Positions 50,420 through 57,564 of a DNA stretch of 64,000 nt are shown here, piece by piece (the stretch's first letter is position 1; every line of letters begins with the position of its first letter). Both the position numbers and the translations under genes were made by a program. The stretch is taken from contig NZ_JANAFB010000007.1 of the NCBI RefSeq assembly GCF_024199905.1, positions 39,381 through 103,380 of the forward strand, read 5' to 3'. Under the pieces are notes generated by a model. It was not told the origin of the DNA. It ran no database searches and saw nothing but the letters and a program-made list of their open reading frames with translations. Origin of the DNA: Rothia santali. GTDB taxonomy: Bacteria > Actinomycetota > Actinomycetes > Actinomycetales > Micrococcaceae.

Positions 50420-51679
50420 ATGACGCCGTCCGATCCGCTTCGACCCGAGTCCCCGCCGCCCGGGCCTCCGCCCGCCGACCGTCGGCCCACCGTCCCGCCG
50501 ACCAGGGACCCGCAGGCCGCCGACCCGCTGACCGTCGACCCCATGAGCGCCCTCCGCCGCCGCACGAGCGAGAAGTGGAGCGTGTACCCCGAGGACGTCC
50601 TGCCGATGTTCGTCGCGGAGATGGACTTCCCGCTCGCGCCGGCGATCCAGGAGGCGCTCCGGGACGGCGTCGCGCGCGGCGACACCGGCTACGCCAACCC
50701 GCACGACGCCGGCCCCGCCCGGGCCTTCGCCGACTACGCCCGCGACGCGTGGGGCTGGGAACCCGACGTCGAGCGGATCGCGTACACGACCGACGTGAGC
50801 GTGGTGATCGTCGAGTCGCTGCGCCGGCTGATCTCCCCGGGGGACGGCGTCGTCGTCACCCCGCCGGTCTACCCGCCCTTCTACGACCTCGTCCCCGAGG
50901 CGGGCGGCGTCGCGGTGGAGGTGCCGCTGGCCGACGACGGCGCGCGGTACGGGCTGGACCTGGCCGGCATCGACCGCGCACTCGCCGCCGGTGCCCGGGC
51001 CGTGCTGCTGTGCAACCCGCACAACCCCGTGGGGCTGGTCCACTCGCGGGAAGAGCTGGCGAAGCTGGCCCGCATCGTCGCCAGGCACGGCGCGGCGGTG
51101 GTCAGCGACGAGATCCACGCGCCGCTCACGCACCGCGGCGTCGAGTTCACCCCGTACCTGACCGTGTCCGACGCCGCGCGCGAGCACGGGATCGCGGCGG
51201 AGTCCGGGAGCAAGGCGTTCAACCTCGCCGGCCTGAAGTGCGCGATGTTCGTGGCGGGCTCCGAGCGCATGGCCGCGATGATCCGCGCGCTGCCGGACGA
51301 GGTCTCGTTCCGCACCGGGCACCTCGGGGCGATCGCCACCCGGGAGGGGTTCGCCCGGGGACGCGGGTGGCTCGACGCGGCGATCGCGCGGATCGAGGGC
51401 AACGCGGACGTCCTGGAGCGCGAGCTCGCGGCCAAGCTGCCGCAGGTGCGCTGGCGGCGGCCCGCGGCGTCGTACCTGGCGTGGCTGGACCTGCGGGCGC
51501 TGGGGTGGGGCGAGGACCCCGCCCGGCACGCGCTGGCGCACGCGAGGGTCGCGCTGTCCCACGGGCCGGCCTTCGGGGCGCAGGGGAGGGGGTTCGCGCG
51601 GATGAACCTGGCCTGCGCGCCGGAGACCGTGGTGGAGGCAGTGGGCCGGCTGGCCCGCGCGGCTTCCCGCGCGTCCTGA
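50420..51679 (+). CDS. PatB/MalY-type PLP aminotransferase (cystathionine beta-lyase-like)
   Basis: 419 residues, fold type I PLP enzyme. The family start is RRRTSEKWSVYPEDVLPMFVAEMDF (cut here as KWSVYPEDVLPMFVAEMDF), then TGYANP, TPPVYPPFY, LLCNPHNPVGLVHSREEL, VVSDEIHAPLTH, and the PLP lysine in SGSKAFNLAGLKCA near 264. Members cleave C-S bonds of cystathionine or cysteine conjugates, or act as aminotransferases. The first 40 residues are Pro-rich and not conserved; an internal ATG at about codon 42 could be the start. Confidence 0.88.
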   Translation: MTPSDPLRPESPPPGPPPADRRPTVPPTRDPQAADPLTVDPMSALRRRTSEKWSVYPEDVLPMFVAEMDFPLAPAIQEALRDGVARGDTGYANPHDAGPARAFADYARDAWGWEPDVERIAYTTDVSVVIVESLRRLISPGDGVVVTPPVYPPFYDLVPEAGGVAVEVPLADDGARYGLDLAGIDRALAAGARAVLLCNPHNPVGLVHSREELAKLARIVARHGAAVVSDEIHAPLTHRGVEFTPYLTVSDAAREHGIAAESGSKAFNLAGLKCAMFVAGSERMAAMIRALPDEVSFRTGHLGAIATREGFARGRGWLDAAIARIEGNADVLERELAAKLPQVRWRRPAASYLAWLDLRALGWGEDPARHALAHARVALSHGPAFGAQGRGFARMNLACAPETVVEAVGRLARAASRAS

Positions 51680-51699
51680 GGCGCGGGCCCGGCCGGTGC

Positions 51700-51705
51700 T
51701 ATGTT
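51700..51705 (+). promoter_or_regulatory. -10 box of the alpha/beta-hydrolase gene
   Basis: TGCTATGTT with TATGTT at 51700-51705, about 45 nt before the ATG at 51758, which has GGGAAGG upstream. Confidence 0.4.
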
Positions 51706-51757
51706 CGACGCATCTGCACGCCGCGATCGCGCGGTATCGAGGGAAGGCGGTAGGGCG

Positions 51758-52613
51758 ATGGAGCTGTTGTTCGTGCACGGGGCCCTGGTCCGGGACGGTG
51801 CCTGGTGGTGGCGCCGCGTGGCCGAGATCGTGGAGCGGGAGACCGGCGTCCGCAGCCGGGCGGTGGGCCTGCCGTCCTGCGGGGAGGACGACGCCGCGGC
51901 GGTCGAGGGCGCCGGGTCCGCCGCGTCGGGCGCCGGCGGGGGCGACCGGGGCGCCGGGCCTCGACGGGGGCAGCGGCGACCGTGGCGCGCCGGATCCCGC
52001 CGAGGACGCAGCGGTGCCGGGCCCGGCCGGGGACGTCGCGGCGCCCGGCCTCGCCGAGGACGCCGCGGCCCTGCGCCGTGCGCTGGCGGAGTCCGACGGC
52101 GCGGTCGTCGTCGGCCACTCCTACGGCGGCACGGTCATGGCCGAGGGCGCCGACCACCCGTCCGCCCGCCACCTCGTCTACATCACCTCCTACCTGCCCG
52201 AGGCGGGCACCTCGCAGGCCGAGATCATGGCGGAGGAGCCGGACCCCGTCGTCGTGGAGCCGGGACCCGACGGCGCGCTGCGCATTGCGGGATACGACCC
52301 GGAGACCTTCGGCCGGCGGTTCTGGCAGGACCTCGACGACGACGCCGCGCGGCGGGGCGCCTGGGAGCGGGTCACGGCCCAGTCGGCGGCGGCCTTCACG
52401 ACGCCGACCACTCGCGCCGCCTGGCAGGGCGTCCCCTCCACCTACCTGGTCTGCGTCCGGGACGGCAGCACCTCGCTCGCGCTGCAGCGCCGCCACGCGG
52501 CCCGCGCTACCGCGTCCTTCGACCTCGAGACCGGCCACCACCCGTTCCTCTCGGCGCCCGAGGCGGTGGCGGAGCGGCTCGTCGAGATCCTCGGGGCGGT
52601 GCGGGAGGCGTGA
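51758..52613 (+). pseudogene. Alpha/beta hydrolase, frameshifted in a low-complexity segment
   Basis: The first frame from ATG 51758 gives MELLFVHGALVRDGAWWWRR, the typical HG-containing start of short alpha/beta hydrolases. The continuation (VVVGHSYGGTVMAEGADHPS, nucleophile Ser in GHSYGG, and the late LETGHHPFLSAPEAVAE with catalytic His) is in another frame ending at 52613. The change occurs around 51935-51970 within a Gly/Ala/Asp-rich stretch containing a G5 run, and one base too many explains it. The inserted low-complexity segment is foreign to the fold. Sequencing error, real pseudogene or slippage cannot be separated here. Confidence 0.7.
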
Positions 52614-52625
52614 GGCGCGCGGCGC

Positions 52626-53354
52626 TCACGACGCCGCGCGGTGCGCCAGCCGCAGCGCCCGGACCGCGCGCACGTGCTGCTCGGCCCGGTGGTGGCCGTT
52701 GGCGGGGGAGAGGTGCGGGACGCCCAGCACGGGGAGCGGCTCCGCGTCCTCGGCCAGCGTCAGGTGCCGCATGACCCCCTGAAGGGCCGGGTCGCCGAAG
52801 GCCACCACCGCCCGGAGCCCGGGCAGCGCGCGGATCAGCTCGCCCAGCGCCAGCCGCCCCTCCTCGAGGTCGGCCCGCCCGGGCCGGCCCTCCAGGGCCC
52901 AGGGCACGACGTTCCAGCGCAGGCACAGCCCGCGCGGGACCCCCGCCTCCTCGCGGGCGCGGCGGAGGGCCGACGCCGTCGGTCCCGGGTTGTCCTCGCT
53001 GCACACCGCGCGCGCCCCGGCGGCCACGGTGCTCCGGGCCGGGGACTGCATGAGCAGGAGGATCCGGGCCTCGACGCCGCCGGAGTCCGGATCGAAGGAC
53101 GGGACGAAGCGCCGCGTCCCGTCCGGGGCCGTCCGCCACCGCTCGGCCAGCCGGTCGAGGTCCTCGACGCCCCGCTCCGGCCGGCCCCGGTCCCGCCCGA
53201 GGCGCTCCCGGTCGTCCCGGTCCAATCCGTCCCGGTTTCGGTCATCCCGTTCCGGCCCGCCACGGTTCTGGTCCTCCCGGTCCGCCCCGCCCCGGCCTCG
53301 CCCGCCCCTGGTTCGCTCAGCGGACTCGTCGGGGGATTCCGCGGCCCGCACCAT
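52626..53354 (-). CDS. Uracil-DNA glycosylase superfamily protein
   Basis: 242 residues from ATG 53354. After a strongly charged R/D/G/N repeat linker (about 12-55, GGPERDDRNRDGLDRDDRER) comes a UDG-like fold: LLLMQSPARSTVAAG near the start, SEDNPGPTASALRRA, LRWNVVPWALEGR, VVAFGDPALQGV, and VLGVPHLSPANGH near 215 as the H-P/S motif. It could excise uracil or another damaged base, or be an inactive relative. The frame is open further upstream but the ATG lies next to the VOC gene stop on the same strand. Confidence 0.72.
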   Translation of the reverse strand: MVRAAESPDESAERTRGGRGRGGADREDQNRGGPERDDRNRDGLDRDDRERLGRDRGRPERGVEDLDRLAERWRTAPDGTRRFVPSFDPDSGGVEARILLLMQSPARSTVAAGARAVCSEDNPGPTASALRRAREEAGVPRGLCLRWNVVPWALEGRPGRADLEEGRLALGELIRALPGLRAVVAFGDPALQGVMRHLTLAEDAEPLPVLGVPHLSPANGHHRAEQHVRAVRALRLAHRAAS

Positions 53355-53359
53355 CACCC

Positions 53360-53803
53360 TCAGCCCCCGGCCGCGCGGCCGTACCCCGCGCGCCCCGCGA
53401 CGTCCTCGCCGTGGGCCTCGTCCGAGTAGACGTGCAGCTCGATCCCGTCCGGGTCGTCGAAGGCCACCAGGTATCCGATCGATGCCTCCACGAGCGGCGA
53501 GTGGTCGATGCCGAGCCGGTCGAGGTGCTCGATCCAGGCGGCGACGGCGTCGCGGTCCGGCACCCGGAAGATCACCGGGTTGAACCCGCGCGCCCCGGCC
53601 GCGTGCTCGGGGCTCTCCCGCAGGGCGAGTCCCTCCTCGAGCCCAGGGAGCGTGCAGGCGACGCCGCGCACGACGCCGTCCTCGTCCGGGAACTCCAGCG
53701 ACGGCTCGGCGCCGAGCACGGCACGGTACCAGGCCAGGGAGGCGGTCAGGTCGCTGACGGGGATCTTGACGCCTTTGATGCCGGTGAGGCGGGGCTGGTC
53801 CAT
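53360..53803 (-). CDS. VOC-family (glyoxalase/bleomycin resistance-like) protein
   Basis: 147 residues, two babbab modules. LTGIKGVKIPVSDLTASLAWYRAVLG is the usual start (here shown as KIPVSDLTASLAWYRAVLG), and AFDDPDGIELHVYSD the usual end with the metal-ligand Glu. Substrate unknown. ATG 53803 is 52 bp from the divergent TetR start, with a palindromic operator between them, so it is the likely main target of that repressor. It is followed by the UDG gene 5 bp away on the same strand. Confidence 0.85.
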   Translation of the reverse strand: MDQPRLTGIKGVKIPVSDLTASLAWYRAVLGAEPSLEFPDEDGVVRGVACTLPGLEEGLALRESPEHAAGARGFNPVIFRVPDRDAVAAWIEHLDRLGIDHSPLVEASIGYLVAFDDPDGIELHVYSDEAHGEDVAGRAGYGRAAGG

Positions 53804-53826
53804 GACGATCACCTTCGATAGTATTC

Positions 53827-53845
53827 GATGCAGTAATACTGCATC
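53827..53845. promoter_or_regulatory. TetR-type operator in VOC/TetR divergent region
   Basis: GATGCAGTA-A-TACTGCATC, perfect 9-bp arms around one central base. A second, offset inverted pair AGTATT/AATACT (53820-53825 and 53835-53840) overlaps it. It is placed 10 bp before the TetR ATG and 23 bp before the VOC start, where it could control both. Confidence 0.85.
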
Positions 53846-53855
53846 TAAAGCAAGG

Positions 53856-54524
53856 ATGGTCCCGGTGGTCGAGGGTGTCAAGCGTCCGTACCGCTCCGCC
53901 GTCCGGGAGCTGCGCTCCGCGCAGACGCGGGCCGCCGTCCGCACCGCGGCCGCCCGGCTCTTCGTGGAGCGGGGCTACGCCGCGACGTCGATGCGAGGGG
54001 TCGCTGAGGAGGCCGGCGTCGGCGAGCGGACGGTGTACGCGGCGTTCCCGGGAAAGGCGGAGCTGTACGCGGAGTGCCTCGGGGTCGCGACGGCGGGGGA
54101 CGAGCGGGAGGAGCCGGTGCCGGGGCGGCCGGAGGTCGCCGAGGCGCTGGGCCTGCCGGATCCGGGGGCGGCGCTCGCGGCCGTCGTCGTGCTGGGGACG
54201 GACCTGCTCGAGCGGGCCGGGGACCTCATCCACGTCGGCCTGGAGGCCGCGGCCGCCGACCCCGCCGTGCGCGATCTCATGGACCAGGGTGAGCGCGCGA
54301 CCCACGGCCTGTGGCGGCGGTTCTGCGAGCGTCTGGCAGATCGCGGCGAGCTGCGCGCCGGGCTCGCGGCCGACGACGCCGCGGACGCCGCCTTCGCGCT
54401 CGCCTCACCCCACGTGCATCACCTCCTGCGCCGGGGGCGGGGTTGGACGGCGGAGCACTACCGCGCGTGGCTGTACGAGGCCACCGCGTGCCAGCTCTTC
54501 GACAGCGGGTGCCCTGAGCCTTGA
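53856..54524 (+). CDS. TetR/AcrR-family repressor
   Basis: 222 residues. The N-terminal HTH is at about 15-65: TRAAVRTAAARLFVERGYAA, then TSMRGVAEEAGVGERTVYAAF. The all-helical ligand domain follows. ATG 53856 and GTG 53868 are both possible; the ATG is taken. It is divergent from the VOC gene with a shared palindrome, the usual autoregulated TetR layout. Its stop codon overlaps the -35 box of the antisense transcription unit that follows. Confidence 0.9.
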   Translation: MVPVVEGVKRPYRSAVRELRSAQTRAAVRTAAARLFVERGYAATSMRGVAEEAGVGERTVYAAFPGKAELYAECLGVATAGDEREEPVPGRPEVAEALGLPDPGAALAAVVVLGTDLLERAGDLIHVGLEAAAADPAVRDLMDQGERATHGLWRRFCERLADRGELRAGLAADDAADAAFALASPHVHHLLRRGRGWTAEHYRAWLYEATACQLFDSGCPEP

Positions 54525-54549
54525 GCCGTTCGAGGCCGGTGGGGATAAT
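54521..54549 (+). promoter_or_regulatory. Promoter of the plus-strand RNA opposite the small peptide gene
   Basis: TTGAGC (54521-54526), a 17-nt spacer, GATAAT (54544-54549), one of the best sigma-A-like promoters in the window. The nearest credible plus-strand gene starts 345 nt later, beyond a terminator, so it must serve an RNA. Confidence 0.65.
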
Positions 54550-54599
54550 GGAGGAAGGAACGGGACACCGGTGGTCAAGGCCGATGCCCCGTCTCCTGG

Positions 54600-54698
54600 T
54601 TACCTCCTGTCCCGGAAGCGGTCGATCAGCTGAGCTGTCGACAGCACCGCGGGCGGGAGGACCAGGAGAATGGTGATGATGTCCATTGCTGAAGTCAT
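54600..54698 (-). CDS. 32-residue hydrophobic peptide (type I toxin candidate)
   Basis: The peptide starts MTSAMDIITILLVLPPAVLS and ends TAQLIDRFRDRR: a short polar start, one hydrophobic helix (about 6-24) containing a Pro-Pro kink, and a charged Arg/Asp end. This is the build of small membrane toxins of type I toxin-antitoxin systems (Fst/Ldr-like in shape; I see no specific homology). AGGAGG stands 5 nt before the ATG, the strongest ribosome binding site in this neighbourhood. The mRNA leader would contain the 12-bp hairpin at 54718-54746. A second ATG at codon 5 is possible. No clear promoter was found on this strand. Confidence 0.55.
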   Translation of the reverse strand: MTSAMDIITILLVLPPAVLSTAQLIDRFRDRR

Positions 54699-54717
54699 CG
54701 CCACCTCCTTCCTCTGA

Positions 54718-54752
54718 AGGGTGCCCCGGGCTCTCCGGGGCACCCTCTTATT
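54718..54752 (+). terminator. Hairpin: terminator of the antisense RNA and leader stem of the peptide mRNA
   Basis: AGGGTGCCCCGG pairs perfectly with CCGGGGCACCCT around GCTCT, then CTTATT on the plus strand. On the minus strand the same stem lies 9 nt before the AGGAGG of the peptide gene. Confidence 0.7.
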
Positions 54753-54856
54753 GTCTGAACCGACGTGATGCGTCGGGCCGCGAAAGGGACCCCATCGACT
54801 GCTCGATGGTCATGATGGAACCCAGTACCGAGCCCACCCCCTCTGCGGCGGTTTGC

Positions 54857-54862
54857 TAAGCT
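54857..54862 (+). promoter_or_regulatory. -10 box of the PPK2 gene
   Basis: TTTGCTAAGCT, with TAAGCT at 54857-54862, 33 nt before the ATG. GAGGGAG is the ribosome binding site. Confidence 0.45.
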
Positions 54863-54894
54863 CGCGTCAACCATCCACCCCGAGGGAGCGGATC

Positions 54895-55725
54895 ATGACC
54901 CAGCGGCTGTCGAAGAAGATCTACAAGAGGGAGCTCGCGGACCTCCAGGCCCGGCTCGTGGACATGCAGGCGTGGGTCCAGGCCACGGGGGCGCGCGTCG
55001 TCGTGATCTTCGAGGGGCGCGACGCCGCGGGCAAGGGCTCCACGATCAGCCGCGTCTCGCAGTACCTCAACCCGCGCGTCACGCGGGTGGTCGCGCTGCC
55101 CACGCCCACCGAGCGGGAGCGCTCGCAGTGGTACTTCCAGCGCTACGTGGCGCACCTGCCGGCGGCGGGGGAGATCGTGCTGATGGACCGGTCCTGGTAC
55201 AACCGGGCCGGCGTCGAGCGCGTCATGGGGTACTGCAGCAACGCCGAGTACCACCGCTTCCTGCACCAGGCGCCGCTGTTCGAGCGGATGCTCGTGGAGG
55301 ACGGGATCATGCTGTTCAAGTACTGGTTCAGCGTCTCCGACGTCGAGCAGGAGAAGCGCTTCCGCTCCCGCAACGAGGACCCCATGCGGCGGTGGAAGCT
55401 CAGCCCCAACGACGTCCTCTCGATCACCAAGTGGGAGGACTACTCGCGGGCCAAGGACACGATGTTCGTCCACACGGACATCCCCGAGGCGCGCTGGTAC
55501 GAGGTCGACAACGAGGACAAGCGGCGCGGGCGGATCAACATGATCACGCACCTGCTCTCCCGAATCCCGTACGAGGTGGTCGAGCGGGAGCCGATCGTGA
55601 TCCCGGAGCGGCCCGCCTCGGGTGGGTACGAGCGGCCGCCGCGGGACCAGAGCGGCCTGGTGCCCGACTACGCCGCGGAGCTCGAGGAGCGGGAGGCGCG
55701 GCACGGGGAGAAGCCCGGCGAGTAG
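54895..55725 (+). CDS. ppk2: Polyphosphate kinase 2
   Basis: 276 residues. Uses polyphosphate to phosphorylate nucleoside di- or monophosphates. Walker A EGRDAAGKGSTISR near 41-54, ALPTPTERERSQWYFQRYV, Walker B-like VLMDRSWYNRAGVERVMG (catalytic Asp-Arg lid region) and KYWFSVSDVEQEKRFRSR. The single-domain length is typical of class I PPK2 (NDP phosphorylating), though class cannot be fixed by eye. Isolated gene with its own promoter and convergent to the next gene. Confidence 0.93.
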   Translation: MTQRLSKKIYKRELADLQARLVDMQAWVQATGARVVVIFEGRDAAGKGSTISRVSQYLNPRVTRVVALPTPTERERSQWYFQRYVAHLPAAGEIVLMDRSWYNRAGVERVMGYCSNAEYHRFLHQAPLFERMLVEDGIMLFKYWFSVSDVEQEKRFRSRNEDPMRRWKLSPNDVLSITKWEDYSRAKDTMFVHTDIPEARWYEVDNEDKRRGRINMITHLLSRIPYEVVEREPIVIPERPASGGYERPPRDQSGLVPDYAAELEEREARHGEKPGE

Positions 55726-55782
55726 GCGGTGCGCGGCGGCGGGCCTCGCGCGTGATAAGGCGGGACGGGGCGGGGCGTCCGC

Positions 55783-56349
55783 TCAGCCGGCCGCGTCCGC
55801 TGCGATCCGGCGGTGGATCTCGCGCACGACGTCGTCCTTGGCGTCCGAGTAGTCCTGGACGTAGCGCCAGGTGCGGGCGGTCAGGGCGCGCTTGGCCCGC
55901 TCGTAGAGCGCACGGTCCTCGGGGTGGGCGCGCAGGCGGTCCCGGAACGCGGTCATGCGCTCGATCTCCGGGCACCCCTCCCCGAAGACGTGCAAGTTCA
56001 CGGTCTGGTCCGCGGGCCGCAGGAGGCGGTGGCCGTGCCACGCGGGCTCGCGGATGCGCAGGGCGAAGCCGGCGGCCTCGAGGGCGGGGACGTAGTCGTC
56101 TTCCTCGGCCGGGTCGGCCACGGTCAGCACGACGTCGAGGATCGGCTTCGCGGCCAGCCCCGGCACCGACGTCGACCCGACGTGCTCGATCCGCAGGGCC
56201 CGGGGACCCAGGGCCCGCCGGATGCGCGCCTCGTGGGCGGCGTAGAGCCCGGGCCATCCAGGGTCGTACTCGACCAGGCGGACGGTCGTCCCGGCGGTCG
56301 GTGGGCCGCCCACGGTCACGCTGCGGAGGTACTCGTGGGACTGTGACAC
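55783..56349 (-). CDS. GrpB-family (UPF0157) nucleotidyltransferase-like protein
   Basis: 188 residues from GTG 56349. Signature VRLVEYDPGWPGLYAAHEAR, then IEHVGSTSVPGLAAKPILDV (the GST-x-V-x-G-L-x-x-K-P-x-x-D motif of GrpB nucleotidyltransferase-like folds) and RDRLRAHPEDRALYERAK. Its role is unknown; some members lie fused to CoaE. GTG 56349 has AGAGGA at 9 nt; an ATG at 56394 in frame would add 15 Pro/Arg-rich residues. Confidence 0.85.
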   Translation of the reverse strand: MSQSHEYLRSVTVGGPPTAGTTVRLVEYDPGWPGLYAAHEARIRRALGPRALRIEHVGSTSVPGLAAKPILDVVLTVADPAEEDDYVPALEAAGFALRIREPAWHGHRLLRPADQTVNLHVFGEGCPEIERMTAFRDRLRAHPEDRALYERAKRALTARTWRYVQDYSDAKDDVVREIHRRIAADAAG

Positions 56350-56474
56350 GGGTGGGGTCCTCTCTGGCGGCGGGTGGAAGGGGCGAGAAGTCATGGCGCG
56401 GAGTGCCCGGGACAGGCCACGATACCCGCGCGCGGGGCGGTGGGGAACGGTCGATCTCGCGGGGCGATGCGGTC

Positions 56475-56639
56475 GGGGCACCTGTCCGATGCGCGCGCCT
56501 CACGTGCCGGGACACGTTTCCATCGGGGTGGGGACGCTCCTCCATCGGTGCGGGGGCACGCCTTCTCCCGCATCGGGACGCATTTCCACCCGGGTGGGAA
56601 ACCTCTGCTCCCGGGTGGGGACACGCCTGCGCTCGGGGG
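56475..56639 (+). repeat. Seven-copy phased array of 21-23 bp units
   Basis: Six contiguous units start at 56509, 56531, 56553, 56575, 56596 and 56617, each opening with GGGACRC or GGGGCAC and ending near CGGGTG. A seventh diverged unit is at 56475. Units 1 and 4 are most alike (GGGACACGTTTCCATCGGGG versus GGGACGCATTTCCACCCGGG). The period of 21-22 bp equals two helical turns. The array ends 12 bp before the -10 box of the PIG-L gene. Confidence 0.75.
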
Positions 56640-56650
56640 CCGCCGTTGGC

Positions 56651-56663
56651 TAGTCTCGGAGTA
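56651..56663 (+). promoter_or_regulatory. -10 box for leaderless PIG-L gene
   Basis: TAGTCT (56651-56656), then 6 nt, then ATG 56663. No ribosome binding site other than CGGAGT overlapping the expected start point. Confidence 0.5.
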
Positions 56664-57439
56664 TGAGCGAGAACACAGCGGGGCAGCAGGATGAGCAGGG
56701 GCGGGACGAGGAGCAGGCCCCGGGCCTACAGCCGCTCGACGAGACCGGGATCGAGCGGATCCTCCTCGTCGTCGCGCACCCGGACGACATCGAGTACGGG
56801 ACCTCGGCCGCAGTCGCCGGATGGACCTCGCGCGGCATCGGCGTCGGCTACCTGCTGCTGACGGCGGGGGAGGCCGGGATGCAGCGCCCGCCGCGGGAAG
56901 CCGGGCCGCTGCGAACCGAGGAGCAGCGGCGGGCGGGCGAGGCCGTCGGGATCGAGCGGCTCGCGATCCTCGACTTCCCCGACGGCACCCTGGAGTACGG
57001 GCTGCCGCTGCGGCGCGCCATCGCCCGCGAGATCCGCGGCTACCGGCCCGACGCCGTGGTCGCCGGCTCCGGGGACCTCTTCGTGGGCTGGGGCATCGAC
57101 CACCCGGACCACCGCGCCGCGGGGCTGGCGGCCATCGACGCCGTGCGCGACGCCGACAACCGCTGGGTCTTCCCCGAGCTGACCTCCGACGACGAGCTCG
57201 AGCCGTGGGGTGCCACCTGGCTGCTGCTGACCGGCCGCGCCCCCACCCACTACGTCGCCGTGGACGAGGAGGCCGAAGCGCGGGCGGTCGCCTCGCTCGA
57301 GGCGCACGAGGCCTACCTCGCCGACCTGCCCTGGCACCCCAAGCCCGCCGACTTCATCCCCGAGATCCTCGCGGGGACCGGCAAGGCCGCCGGCGTGCCC
57401 CGCGCGGTCGGCTTCGACGTCCACCGCCTGCGGGGCTGA
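56663..57439 (+). CDS. PIG-L family deacetylase (GlcNAc-PI/MshB-like)
   Basis: 258 residues. Zinc-binding motif VAHPDDIEYG near 37-46 and the second His motif GIDHPDHRAAG near 143-153, with LTAGEAGMQRPPREA between them. The family removes acetyl groups from N-acetylglucosamine conjugates such as mycothiol and bacillithiol precursors or antibiotics. The first 30 residues are polar and disordered. Whether this is MshB proper or a mycothiol-conjugate amidase relative cannot be told. Promoter preceded by a phased repeat array. Confidence 0.88.
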   Translation: MSENTAGQQDEQGRDEEQAPGLQPLDETGIERILLVVAHPDDIEYGTSAAVAGWTSRGIGVGYLLLTAGEAGMQRPPREAGPLRTEEQRRAGEAVGIERLAILDFPDGTLEYGLPLRRAIAREIRGYRPDAVVAGSGDLFVGWGIDHPDHRAAGLAAIDAVRDADNRWVFPELTSDDELEPWGATWLLLTGRAPTHYVAVDEEAEARAVASLEAHEAYLADLPWHPKPADFIPEILAGTGKAAGVPRAVGFDVHRLRG

Positions 57440-57478
57440 CGGCCGGGACGAGGGTCAGGCTCATCGGCCCACCGTAGC

Positions 57479-57517
57479 GCTCCGGCCGGCCGATCACATG
57501 GATCGACCGGCCGGAGC
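57479..57517. terminator. Bidirectional terminator between PIG-L and MFS genes
   Basis: GCTCCGGCCGG pairs with CCGGCCGGAGC, then one mismatch and CGATC/GATCG around ACATG. It lies between convergent genes; a second GC-rich hairpin follows at 57531-57565. Confidence 0.65.
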
Positions 57518-57564
57518 GGTTCTCGCGGGAGCGGGGCGCCTCCCTCGGGCGCCCCGCGCGGGCC

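Larger units (their letters stand above)
54556..54752 (+). ncRNA. Putative antisense RNA (antitoxin candidate)
   Basis: Inferred from the promoter at 54521-54549 and the terminator hairpin at 54718-54746 followed by CTTATT. The RNA would be about 195 nt and would cover the whole small peptide gene on the other strand, including its ribosome binding site. It has no credible protein of its own. A 12-nt palindrome GCTGTCGACAGC (54634-54645) could give an internal loop on both RNAs. Existence of the RNA needs expression data. Confidence 0.5.

Noticed and set aside
54541..54633. Plus-strand peptide GTGGTCAAGGCC... ending at 54633 opposite the small peptide gene
   Set aside because: No ribosome binding site and no hydrophobic or charged pattern; the strand is better explained as antisense RNA.
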